A stretch of 6,777 nt of DNA from Asaia bogorensis (GTDB lineage Bacteria > Pseudomonadota > Alphaproteobacteria > Acetobacterales > Acetobacteraceae). The notes under the pieces were generated by a model. The model searched no databases, had not been told where the DNA came from, and saw only the letters and a program-made list of their open reading frames with translations. Position numbers and translations under genes: made by a program. The stretch is from contig CAMCZJ010000160.1 in the NCBI GenBank assembly GCA_945886995.1, positions 1 through 6,777 on the forward strand, in the 5' to 3' direction. Below are positions 1 to 6,331 of this stretch, piece by piece; position 1 is the first letter of the stretch; each line of letters opens with the position of its first letter.

Positions 1-2
1 TG

Positions 3-29
3 GCGCGGCGGGTTTTGTGCCCGCCGCGC
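3..29. terminator. GC-rich perfect hairpin upstream of the importer genes
   Basis: Bases 3-12 and 20-29 form a perfect 10-bp inverted repeat, almost entirely G/C, around a 7-base T-rich loop (13-19). The hairpin is followed by TTGGAGATTTTG, which is T-containing but not a clean T run. It could be the intrinsic terminator of a gene ending left of the window. It could also be an intercistronic stem that protects the 3' end of an upstream substrate-binding-protein mRNA while dampening read-through into the permease genes, as known for other binding-protein operons. The inverted repeat is seen directly; the function is inferred. A GTG at 17-19 lies in the loop and is not a credible start codon. 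Confidence 0.55.
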
Positions 30-35
30 TTGGAG

Positions 36-92
36 ATTTTGTTTGGTCGCATTTTCCGAGCCGCCAAGTGACTCCACTTGGCTTGAAAATGC
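36..92. repeat. Palindromic repeat, copy 1
   Basis: This is the first of two tandem 57-bp units on a 60-bp period, differing from copy 2 at three positions (43, 61, 72). Inside it, an 8-bp outer stem (49-56 GCATTTTC with 85-92 GAAAATGC) encloses an 8-bp inner stem (63-70 GCCAAGTG with 75-82 CACTTGGC). The inner loop is 4 bases (71-74) and the internal loop is asymmetric (57-62 opposite 83-84). All three differences from copy 2 fall outside the stems. The design resembles REP-type extragenic palindromes. I cannot tell from this window whether the unit is dispersed in the genome. Confidence 0.85.
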
Positions 93-95
93 AAC

Positions 96-152
96 ATTTT
101 GTGTGGTCGCATTTTCCGAGTCGCCAAGTGATTCCACTTGGCTTGAAAATGC
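96..152. repeat. Palindromic repeat, copy 2
   Basis: This is the second tandem unit, separated from copy 1 by three bases (93-95). The stems are identical to copy 1: 109-116 with 145-152, and 123-130 with 135-142, around loop 131-134 (ATTC). The right arm of the outer stem contains the ATG at 149-151, the nearest ATG in frame with the following permease gene, so that start codon would be buried if the hairpin forms. Because the period is a multiple of three, the two units read as a 20-residue peptide repeat in the permease frame. This is most likely a coincidence of the open frame rather than real protein. Confidence 0.85.
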
Positions 153-157
153 TTACT

Positions 158-161
158 GGAG
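158..161 (+). promoter_or_regulatory. Ribosome binding site supporting a TTG start for the DppB-like gene
   Basis: GGAG at 158-161 lies 8 bases before TTG at 170-172, an ideal Shine-Dalgarno spacing. The competing ATG at 149 has no purine-rich site upstream and sits inside the hairpin arm of repeat copy 2. Confidence 0.5.
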
Positions 162-169
162 CTTTCCCT

Positions 170-1153
170 TTGTTCGCCTTCATCATCTCCCGCATCTTGC
201 AGGCGCTGCCTGTGATGCTGACAGTTGCGCTGATATCCTTCGCCATGTTCGCCTATGTGGGTGATCCGGTGGCGATCATGCTCGGGCAGGATTTCACCGA
301 AGCGCAGCGTCAGGCGCTGGTGCAGGATCTGGGGCTGGATCGGCCCTTCTGGGTGCAATTCGGCACCTTCATCGGGAACGCGGTGCAGGGCGAATTCGGC
401 CTTTCCTATCGCTTGTCGCGGCCCGTTGCGGATTTGATCGCGGAACGCGCGCCGGCGACACTTGAACTGGCTTTTTGCGCGGCATCGGTTGCGTTGCTGA
501 TCGGCGTACCGATGGGGGTTTATACAGGGCTTTATCGCAATTCCTGGCTGTCGCGCTTTTTCCTGACCTTCAGCCTGATTGGTGTTTCACTGCCTGTGTT
601 TCTGATTGGCATTTTGCTGATCCTGGTTTTTGCCGTCTGGCTTGGGATGCTGCCTTCCTTCGGGCGCGGCGATACGGTGAAGCTTGGTTGGTGGTCCACG
701 GGCTTCCTGACCTGGAGCGGCCTTAAGGCGCTCGTGCTGCCTTCCATCACACTCGGCCTTTTCCAACTCACCCTGATCATGCGCCTGGTGCGGGCCGAGA
801 TGCTGGAAGTGTTGCGCACGGATTACATCAAATTCGCGCGCGCGCGGGGCTTGCCCAATCGGGCGGTGCATTTCGGCCATGCGCTCAAGAATACGCTGGT
901 GCCCGTGATCACCATTGTCGGGCTGCAATTGGGCGCCATCATCGCCTTCGCCATTGTGACCGAAACCGTGTTTCAATGGCCGGGCATGGGCTTGCTGTTC
1001 ATTCAATCCGTCAATCAGGCGGATATTCCGGTTATGGCGGCCTATTTGCTGCTGATCTCGGCGCTTTTCGTCACCATCAATCTGATCGTGGATCTGCTTT
1101 ACTACGCTGTGGACCCCAGGCTGCGCATTGGGCGCGGGCAGGGGGCGCATTGA
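170..1153 (+). CDS. Peptide/nickel-type ABC importer permease, DppB/OppB family
   Basis: This is one of the two inner-membrane channel subunits of a Dpp/Opp-type importer, moving a peptide or similar solute from a periplasmic binding protein to the cytoplasm. From TTG at 170 it has 327 residues, normal for DppB. An N-terminal membrane segment follows the basic start FAFIISRILQ (about 9-29). Next come a periplasmic stretch with the typical L-G-L-D-x-P-F segment (54-60), then further hydrophobic segments. The cytoplasmic EAA loop lies at about 210-245 (YIKFARARG, then LKNTLVP) and contacts an ATPase. The frame stays open left to GTG 17, and ATG 149 would give 334 residues. I prefer 170 because of its GGAG site and because family members usually start right at this point; 149 remains possible. 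The next gene begins 2 bases after the stop. Family assignment is firm, substrate unknown. Confidence 0.93.
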   Translation: MFAFIISRILQALPVMLTVALISFAMFAYVGDPVAIMLGQDFTEAQRQALVQDLGLDRPFWVQFGTFIGNAVQGEFGLSYRLSRPVADLIAERAPATLELAFCAASVALLIGVPMGVYTGLYRNSWLSRFFLTFSLIGVSLPVFLIGILLILVFAVWLGMLPSFGRGDTVKLGWWSTGFLTWSGLKALVLPSITLGLFQLTLIMRLVRAEMLEVLRTDYIKFARARGLPNRAVHFGHALKNTLVPVITIVGLQLGAIIAFAIVTETVFQWPGMGLLFIQSVNQADIPVMAAYLLLISALFVTINLIVDLLYYAVDPRLRIGRGQGAH

Positions 1154-1155
1154 TC

Positions 1156-2070
1156 ATGGCGGCTACACTCCGACGCTTTTTTGACAGTGATTTGTGGTGG
1201 TCCTTCACCCGGTCCCCCATCACCATGATCTCCGCCGTGGTGGCGCTGATCTGCATATTGGGTGCGCTCTTCGCGCCCTGGATCGCGCCGCATAACCCCT
1301 TTGATCTTGCCTCACTCAATCTGCTCGATGCTTTCAAGCCGCCTTCCTGGATTGAAGAAGGGGAGGCGCAATATCTGCTCGGCACCGATGATCAGGGCCG
1401 CGATATGCTTTCCGCCATCATGTATGGCGCGCGGGTTTCGCTGCTGGTCGGGCTTTCGGCGACGCTATTCGCGACCACGCTTGGGGTCACGCTTGGGTTA
1501 TTGGCTGGGTATCTCGGCGGCAAGCTGGATGCGCTGCTGATGCGTATTTGCGATGTGCAATTGACCTTCCCCTCCATCCTGGTGGCGCTTTTGATTGATG
1601 GCGTGGTGCGCGCTGCTCTGCCGCGCGAAGTGCATGACCAGATCGCGCTGTTCGTGGTGATTTTCGCGATCGGCATCAGCGAATGGCCGAAATTCGCCCG
1701 CACCGTGCGTGGCTCGACCATGGTGGAACGCAATAAGGAATATGTGCAGGCGGCGCGGGTGATTGGCGTATCCCCGCCCAGCATCATGCTTTCCCACGTA
1801 TTGCCCAATGTGATGGGGCCGGTCTTGGTAATCGCCACACTCAATCTGGGGCTTGCGATATTGTCGGAAGCCACACTTTCCTTCCTGGGGGTTGGAGTGC
1901 CGGCAACGCAACCCTCACTCGGTACGCTGATCCGTATTGGTAATGACTTCCTGTTCAGCGGCGAATGGTGGATCACCATTTTCCCGGGCGTCACGCTGAT
2001 TGCCATGGTGCTTTCCGTCAATCTTCTGGGCGATTGGTTACGCGACGCCCTCAATCCGAAGCTCCGCTAA
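1156..2070 (+). CDS. Peptide/nickel-type ABC importer permease, DppC/OppC family
   Basis: This is the second membrane channel subunit, expected to pair with the DppB-like protein. It has 304 residues from ATG 1156, which follows the previous stop by 2 bases and has a G-rich AGGGGG at 1140-1145. Family marks are the N-terminal W-x-x-F-x-R-S-P stretch (about 15-21) before the first membrane helix (about 22-43), and APWIAPHNP (40-48). The conserved LGTDDQGRD motif follows at 75-83. The EAA loop runs from EYVQAARVIG (195-204) to LPNV (216-219). A segment of roughly 25 residues between N47 and the LGTD motif (with LDAFKPPSWIEEG) resembles the longer version of this linker found in some DppC proteins. 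The open frame extends upstream to 976 inside the DppB-like gene, but that part is unrelated to the family. Its stop overlaps the next start by one base (TAATG). Confidence 0.93.
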   Translation: MAATLRRFFDSDLWWSFTRSPITMISAVVALICILGALFAPWIAPHNPFDLASLNLLDAFKPPSWIEEGEAQYLLGTDDQGRDMLSAIMYGARVSLLVGLSATLFATTLGVTLGLLAGYLGGKLDALLMRICDVQLTFPSILVALLIDGVVRAALPREVHDQIALFVVIFAIGISEWPKFARTVRGSTMVERNKEYVQAARVIGVSPPSIMLSHVLPNVMGPVLVIATLNLGLAILSEATLSFLGVGVPATQPSLGTLIRIGNDFLFSGEWWITIFPGVTLIAMVLSVNLLGDWLRDALNPKLR

Positions 2071-3059
2071 TGTCTGGCCAGAACCCCTTGCTTGAAGTGC
2101 GCCATTTGCGCGTGGAATTCCCAACGCGCCGCGGCACGCTTGTGGCGATTGATGACGTGTCCTTCACCATTGCCGCCGGTGAGGTGCTGGGCGTGGTTGG
2201 TGAATCAGGTGCCGGCAAATCCATGACCGGGGCCGCTATCATTGGCTTGCTGGAGCCACCGGGGCGTATCGCCGCTGGTGAGATCCTTCTGGATGGAAGG
2301 CGGATAGATAACCTCCGCTATGAGGATATGCGCCGCATTCGCGGCAAGGAAATCGGCGCGATTTTCCAGGACCCGCTGACCACGCTGAACCCGCTCTACA
2401 CCGTTGGCCGGCAATTGGCGGAGACCATGACAACCCATTTGCCGATCACCCCGGCCGAGGCGCGCAAGCGCGCCATTGGTTGGCTTGATTTGGTGGGCAT
2501 TCCGGCGGCGGCGCAACGGATTGATTCCTACCCGCATGAATTCTCAGGCGGCATGCGCCAGCGCGTAGTGATTGCGCTGGCCTTATGTGCCGAACCTCGG
2601 CTGATCGTGGCGGATGAACCGACAACGGCCTTGGATGTTTCCATCCAGGCGCAGATCATTGCGCTGCTAAAATCGCTCGCGCGCGAAAAGGGCACGGCAA
2701 TGATGCTGGTGACGCATGATATGGGCGTTATCGCTGAAACGGCGGATCGCGTGGCCGTGATGTATGCCGGGCGCATCGCTGAAATCGGGCCCGTGCGCAA
2801 TGTCGTGAAGCAGGCAAGCCACCCCTATACGGTTGGGTTGATGGGCTCCATCCCGCCCTTGGATCGGCGCGTTGAACGGCTCGCGCAGATTGATGGCGCC
2901 ATGCCGCGGCTTTCTGCGATCCCGAAAGGCTGCGCCTATAATCCGCGCTGCCCCAAGGCCTTCGCGCGGTGTAGCCAAGACAGACCGGATTTGCTGCCGG
3001 CGGGCGCGACAGAAGCCGCCTGCTGGCTTTACGCGGGGGAGGGCACCCATCATGGTTGA
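2070..3059 (+). CDS. ABC importer ATPase, DppD/OppD family
   Basis: This is a cytoplasmic ATPase that powers the importer, expected to pair with the DppF-like protein. It has 329 residues from ATG 2070, overlapping the preceding TAA. Every nucleotide-binding motif is intact: Walker A GESGAGKS (44-51), Q-loop Q100, ABC signature FSGGMRQR (158-165), Walker B LIVADE (178-183) with catalytic E183, D-loop ALD (187-189) and switch H216. The C-terminal oligopeptide-transporter extension (about 240-329) contains HPYT (251-254). It also carries four cysteines, C288, C294, C301 and C318, in the C-x-Y-x-P-R-C-P-x-A-x3-C arrangement, the pattern reported to hold a [4Fe-4S] cluster in related OppD/DppD proteins. 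A weak GAAG (2058-2061) precedes the start, so coupling to the DppC-like gene likely drives translation. The upstream frame extension to 1965 is a shadow of that gene. Confidence 0.95.
   Translation: MSGQNPLLEVRHLRVEFPTRRGTLVAIDDVSFTIAAGEVLGVVGESGAGKSMTGAAIIGLLEPPGRIAAGEILLDGRRIDNLRYEDMRRIRGKEIGAIFQDPLTTLNPLYTVGRQLAETMTTHLPITPAEARKRAIGWLDLVGIPAAAQRIDSYPHEFSGGMRQRVVIALALCAEPRLIVADEPTTALDVSIQAQIIALLKSLAREKGTAMMLVTHDMGVIAETADRVAVMYAGRIAEIGPVRNVVKQASHPYTVGLMGSIPPLDRRVERLAQIDGAMPRLSAIPKGCAYNPRCPKAFARCSQDRPDLLPAGATEAACWLYAGEGTHHG
3035..3043 (+). promoter_or_regulatory. Strong ribosome binding site for the DppF-like gene
   Basis: The purine tract GGGGGAGGG at 3035-3043, inside the end of the DppD-like gene, lies 8 bases before ATG 3052. 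It decides for 3052 over the downstream ATG at 3067 and over the longer upstream open frame. Confidence 0.75.
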
Positions 3060-4047
3060 GGCCCCCATGCTGGAGCTGCGCGATGCCGCGCGGTATTTTG
3101 ATGTCTCTCGCCCTTGGCTTCAGCGGGTGATTGCGGGTGAGGGTAAGCGCTTATTGCGCGCCGTGGATGGGCTGAACCTATCTGTTCCCAAGGGCACAAC
3201 CCTGTCGCTGGTGGGGGAATCAGGCTGCGGCAAATCCACTGTTGCGCGGCTTGCGGTTGGGCTTTACCGGCCAAGTGCTGGCCAGGTGGTGTTTGACGGG
3301 CGGGATTTGGCCGAAGCCCGCGCCGCATCCGATCAGCGCCGGCGGATGCAAATGATCTTCCAGGACCCCTATGCCTCGCTCAATCCGCGCTGGCGGGTGC
3401 GGGATATTGTGGCCGAGCCTATTCGCGCCTTTGGGCTTTTGCCTGATCGTGCCGCACAGGAAGCGCGTGTGGCGGAATTGCTGACGCAGGTGGGGCTTTC
3501 GCCGCTTGATGGTCATAAGTTTCCGCATGAATTTTCAGGCGGGCAGCGCCAGCGCATTTCAATTGCGCGCGCGCTGTCATCCAATCCGGAGTTCCTGGTT
3601 TGCGATGAACCGACCTCGGCGCTTGATGTATCCGTGCAGGCGCAAATTCTGAACCTGATGAAGGAATTGCAGTCCCGCATGGGGCTGACTTATTTGTTCA
3701 TCAGCCACAACCTTGCCGTGGTGCGGCAGGTGAGTGACCGGATCGGTGTGATGTATCTGGGCCGCATTGCGGAGCTGGCGCCGGCGGAAAGCCTGTTCCG
3801 CCGCCCGCGCCACCCCTACACGCGCGCATTGATGGAAGCGATCCCGGACCTGGACATGACAGGGCGGGTACGTATTCCGGTGGGCGGCGAAGTGCCTAGC
3901 CCGATCACCCCACCAACCGGCTGCGCTTTCCACCCGCGCTGCCCGCTTGCTGGGCCGCGCTGCAAGGCGGAACGGCCCGAATTAAAGCCGGCAGGGGATG
4001 CGATGGTTGCTTGCCACGCCGTGGAAGAAGGGCGCGACGCGGCCTGA
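3052..4047 (+). CDS. ABC importer ATPase, DppF/OppF family
   Basis: This is the second cytoplasmic ATPase of the importer, 331 residues. It shows the DppF signature of a long segment (about 15-37, RYFDVSRPWLQRV and onward) before the ABC core, which in many relatives reads YFPxxxGxxxR. The core is complete: Walker A GESGCGKS (55-62), Q-loop Q104 in MIFQDPYASLNPR, signature FSGGQRQR (161-168), Walker B FLVCDE (181-186) with E186, D-loop ALD (190-192) and switch H219. The C-terminal extension has HPYTRAL (254-260) and four cysteines, C291, C297, C304 and C321, in the G-C-x-F-H-P-R-C-P pattern. The start overlaps the DppD-like gene by 8 bases. No further importer gene follows: the next gene is on the other strand 8 bases past this stop. 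Confidence 0.95.
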   Translation: MVEAPMLELRDAARYFDVSRPWLQRVIAGEGKRLLRAVDGLNLSVPKGTTLSLVGESGCGKSTVARLAVGLYRPSAGQVVFDGRDLAEARAASDQRRRMQMIFQDPYASLNPRWRVRDIVAEPIRAFGLLPDRAAQEARVAELLTQVGLSPLDGHKFPHEFSGGQRQRISIARALSSNPEFLVCDEPTSALDVSVQAQILNLMKELQSRMGLTYLFISHNLAVVRQVSDRIGVMYLGRIAELAPAESLFRRPRHPYTRALMEAIPDLDMTGRVRIPVGGEVPSPITPPTGCAFHPRCPLAGPRCKAERPELKPAGDAMVACHAVEEGRDAA

Positions 4048-4057
4048 TCTTTTTTTT
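4031..4057 (+). terminator. Possible weak intrinsic terminator of the importer operon
   Basis: A short GC stem can form at the 3' end of the DppF-like gene: 4031-4035 with 4039-4044, bulged at G4042, loop GAC. Five bases later comes an uninterrupted T8 tract (4050-4057). This is the layout of a Rho-independent terminator for + strand transcripts, but the stem is short and imperfect and the loop is minimal. The tract also covers the stop codon of the converging methyltransferase gene. No comparable T run serves - strand transcripts in the gap. Confidence 0.35.
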
Positions 4058-5294
4058 ACAGCCAGCGCGGTTCTGGCAGCGCTATCGCCAAGCGCCCCTT
4101 GAAGCCCGCCGCGCGCAACTGCCCTGAAATTTCCTCGGCCAGATTCCAAGGCAGGATCAGAATGACATCCGGCGCCATGGCGAGCAGCGCTTCTGGCGAG
4201 ACAATCGGAATCTCGCTGCCCGGCAGCAGCCGGTTTTGCTTGGCCGGGTTGCGATCCGCAACCGCAATGAAATCCGATGCTGTCACACCGGCGGCATTCA
4301 GGAAGGTGTTGCCCTTGGCCGCCGCGCCATAAGCGCCAAGCCGCATGCCAGCCGCGCGGCATTGCGCAAGCCAGTCCTTGAAGGCGGAAAGCACCGCCGC
4401 AACCCGCGTATTGAAGCCCTGATAGAAGGCATCATCCGCTATGCCGCGCGCGGCTTCTTCGGCGCGCATCGCGACCACGCCCGGCATGTCTGCCCGCGTG
4501 GCGTCGGCGGTGGCGAAGTAACGCAGACTCCCGCCATGGGTTGAAAGCTTCTCCACATCAAAAACGCGCAAGCCCTGCGCCGCCAGCAAGCGTTCAACAG
4601 CATATAACGACCAATAGGCGTAGTGTTCGTGATAAATCGTATCGAACTGCACGCCATCCACGAAGGAAAGCAGATGCGGCGCTTCAATCGTGACCACGCC
4701 GCGCGGTCCCGCGAGATGCGCAAGGCCGCCAGCGAAATCCACCACATCCGGCACATGTGCCAGCACGTTATTGGCGATCACCAAATCCGCATGCCCGCGC
4801 TTGGCGACGATATCCTTGGCCGCTGCGCGACCAAAGAAGCGCACTTCGGTCGGCACGCCGGCGGCAACCGCACTGGCCGCGACATTCGCCGCTGGTTCCA
4901 CACCCAGGCAGGGGATGCCGGCGGCAACAAAATTCCGCAGCAGATAGCCATCATTGCTTGCAATTTCGACCACGAAGCTTTGCGCGCCGAGTGCAAGGCG
5001 TTCCCGCATCGCGCTTGCATAACGCGCGGCGTGATCAAGCCAGCTCTCAGAAAACGATGAGAAATAGGCGTAATCGGTGAAGATCGCCTCGGCTTCCACC
5101 ACATGATCCAATTGAACCATGCGACAGCTTCCGCAGACCACGGCAGCCAGCGGATAGCGCGGCAGTGGCGCGGCGCCAGGCAGCGGGTAATCATTGGCAA
5201 GCGGTGTCGCGCCCAGATCGCAGAACATGGCGCTGATCGCGCCACCGCAGGCGCGGCAGCCAGAGATGGGACGGCAAAGCGCTTCAGCATTCAT
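4056..5294 (-). CDS. Sugar C-methyltransferase, three-domain SAM-dependent (TcaB9/NovU family)
   Basis: This 412-residue protein probably transfers methyl from S-adenosylmethionine to carbon of a nucleotide-linked keto-deoxysugar in the cytoplasm. An N-terminal zinc domain has two CxxC pairs (C13/C16 and C54/C57). The Rossmann methyltransferase core has EIASNDGYLL (110-119) as its SAM motif and NNVLAHVPD (175-183). The family's active-site motif IYHEHYAYWS lies at 220-229, and HGGSLR at 253-258. The C-terminal domain has GAYGAAAKGNTFLN (320-333); relatives usually have proline where A325 stands. From memory, TcaB9 catalytic residues H181, Y222, E224 and H225 would match H180, Y221, E223 and H224 here. 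Its ATG overlaps the rfbG stop (ATGA), implying coupling and a CDP-linked substrate. The exact sugar and methylated carbon (C3 is usual) are not determined by sequence. Confidence 0.9.
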   Translation of the reverse strand: MNAEALCRPISGCRACGGAISAMFCDLGATPLANDYPLPGAAPLPRYPLAAVVCGSCRMVQLDHVVEAEAIFTDYAYFSSFSESWLDHAARYASAMRERLALGAQSFVVEIASNDGYLLRNFVAAGIPCLGVEPAANVAASAVAAGVPTEVRFFGRAAAKDIVAKRGHADLVIANNVLAHVPDVVDFAGGLAHLAGPRGVVTIEAPHLLSFVDGVQFDTIYHEHYAYWSLYAVERLLAAQGLRVFDVEKLSTHGGSLRYFATADATRADMPGVVAMRAEEAARGIADDAFYQGFNTRVAAVLSAFKDWLAQCRAAGMRLGAYGAAAKGNTFLNAAGVTASDFIAVADRNPAKQNRLLPGSEIPIVSPEALLAMAPDVILILPWNLAEEISGQLRAAGFKGRLAIALPEPRWL

Positions 5295-6331
5295 GGTGCA
5301 AGTGCATCCTCAATTTCAGCAAGGGCCAGCGCGCGGCCATCAGCGCCACCGCGCCAGGCTTCATACCAGCGGGCGGTGGCGGCAATGGCGCTGGCGGCAT
5401 CATGGCGCGGCGCCCAGCCAAGGCTTTGCATGGCAAGGCCACTATCCAAAGCCAGGCGCTGCGCTTCTTCCATCGGTGGGGCGGGCGCGGCTTCCCACGC
5501 AATCGGCGCGCCGGCGGCCATGCCGTAAAGTTCCAGCACGCGCCGGACAAAAATCTCCGCATCGCGCGGGCCGAAATTCAGCGCTTGCGGCGCGGCGCCG
5601 GCCCAAAGCGCTTCGGCATGCAGCAAATAGCCGCGCAGCACATCCAGCACATGCTGGAAGGGGCGCGTTGCATCGGGGCGACGGATGACCAGGGTTTCAC
5701 CCGCCATGCGCGCGCGCACCAGATCGGGGATCAGCCGTTCCGCACCGAAATCACCACCGCCGATCACATTGCCGGCGCGGGCGGTGGCGATGCTGCCGAT
5801 CTCGGCACCGAAACTCGCGCACCAGGACGCGACCGCGATTTCACAAGCCGCCTTTGAAGCGCTGTAGGGATCATGCCCGCCGAGCGGATCATCCTCGCGG
5901 AAGGCCCGGCCTTGATTATCGTTGCGATAGACCTTGTCGCTGGTGATGATCAGCGCAGCGCGCGCCCCCGCACCGCGCAGGGTCTGCATCAGGTTGATGG
6001 TGCCGGTGACATTGCTCGCAAAGGTGCCCTCAGGGTCCCGGTAGCCGCGCCCGACCAAGGCTTGCGCGGCCAGGTGCAACACAATCTCTGGCCGCGCGGC
6101 CTGCATGGCGGCTTGCATGGCGGCAGGATCGCGCAAATCCCCGATGCGTGATGCCATGGCGGGCCGCAAAGCGACAAAGGCAGAAGGCCCGGCCTCCGGC
6201 GCCAGGGCAAAGCCTGTGACCTCGGCGCCCAACCGTTCCAGCAGCAAGGCAAGCCAAGCGCCCTTGAAGCCGGTATGGCCGGTCAGCAACACGCGCTTGC
6301 CGCGCCAGAAATCAGCGGAAGGTTGGCGCAT
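5291..6331 (-). CDS. rfbG: CDP-glucose 4,6-dehydratase
   Basis: This enzyme converts CDP-D-glucose to CDP-4-keto-6-deoxy-D-glucose, the branch point for CDP-linked 6-deoxysugars. It is a 346-residue short-chain dehydrogenase/reductase with TGHTGFKG (17-24) as the NAD-binding glycine motif; HTGFKGxWL is typical of RfbG. HLAAQALVGRGYRDP (86-100) follows. The catalytic set is TSDK (130-133) and Y156/K160 in YSASK. GNVIGGGDF and RPFQHVLD later in the protein are also typical. The open frame reaches 6367, but ATG at 6331 is chosen: it overlaps the rfbF stop as TAATG and has GGAAG 8 bases upstream (6344-6340). An in-frame ATG at 6337 is only 2 bases from that site. The 3' end overlaps the methyltransferase gene by 4 bases. 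Function is well supported; dTDP-sugar dehydratases are less likely given rfbF next door. Confidence 0.94.
   Translation of the reverse strand: MRQPSADFWRGKRVLLTGHTGFKGAWLALLLERLGAEVTGFALAPEAGPSAFVALRPAMASRIGDLRDPAAMQAAMQAARPEIVLHLAAQALVGRGYRDPEGTFASNVTGTINLMQTLRGAGARAALIITSDKVYRNDNQGRAFREDDPLGGHDPYSASKAACEIAVASWCASFGAEIGSIATARAGNVIGGGDFGAERLIPDLVRARMAGETLVIRRPDATRPFQHVLDVLRGYLLHAEALWAGAAPQALNFGPRDAEIFVRRVLELYGMAAGAPIAWEAAPAPPMEEAQRLALDSGLAMQSLGWAPRHDAASAIAATARWYEAWRGGADGRALALAEIEDALAP

Noticed and set aside
83..111. Possible sigma-70 promoter: TTGAAA at 83-88 (and again at 143-148) as a -35 box.
   Set aside because: No acceptable -10 hexamer is found about 17 bases downstream of either copy; the TTGAAA is part of the hairpin arm.
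36..152. CRISPR-like array, because of direct repeats with palindromic cores.
   Set aside because: Only two units with a 3-base junction and no unique spacers; the stems are longer than in CRISPR repeats and no cas gene is present.
43..264. Small open frame encoding a repeated serine/proline-rich peptide (FSE-PSDSTWLENA repeated).
   Set aside because: It is a second reading frame through the palindromic repeats and overlaps the permease gene; it has no ribosome binding site or protein-like continuation.
587..1150. 187-codon antisense open frame within the DppB-like gene.
   Set aside because: Its composition is rich in H, Q, R and P as expected for the reverse of a GC-rich gene, with no recognisable domain, and it lies opposite a clear permease gene.
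976..1155. Upstream open extension of the DppC-like gene.
   Set aside because: It is a shadow of the DppB-like gene in another frame; family similarity begins at ATG 1156.
4061..4089. Inverted repeats just inside the methyltransferase 3' end (GCCAG/CTGGC and AGCGC/GCGCT) as a - strand terminator.
   Set aside because: They are short and lie within coding sequence, and the downstream sequence on that strand is A-rich rather than T-rich.
5194..5857. Overlapping + strand open frames (5194-5688 and 5402-5857) opposite the methyltransferase and rfbG.
   Set aside because: They are antisense shadows of well-supported genes; the A/R/H-rich translations show no family pattern.
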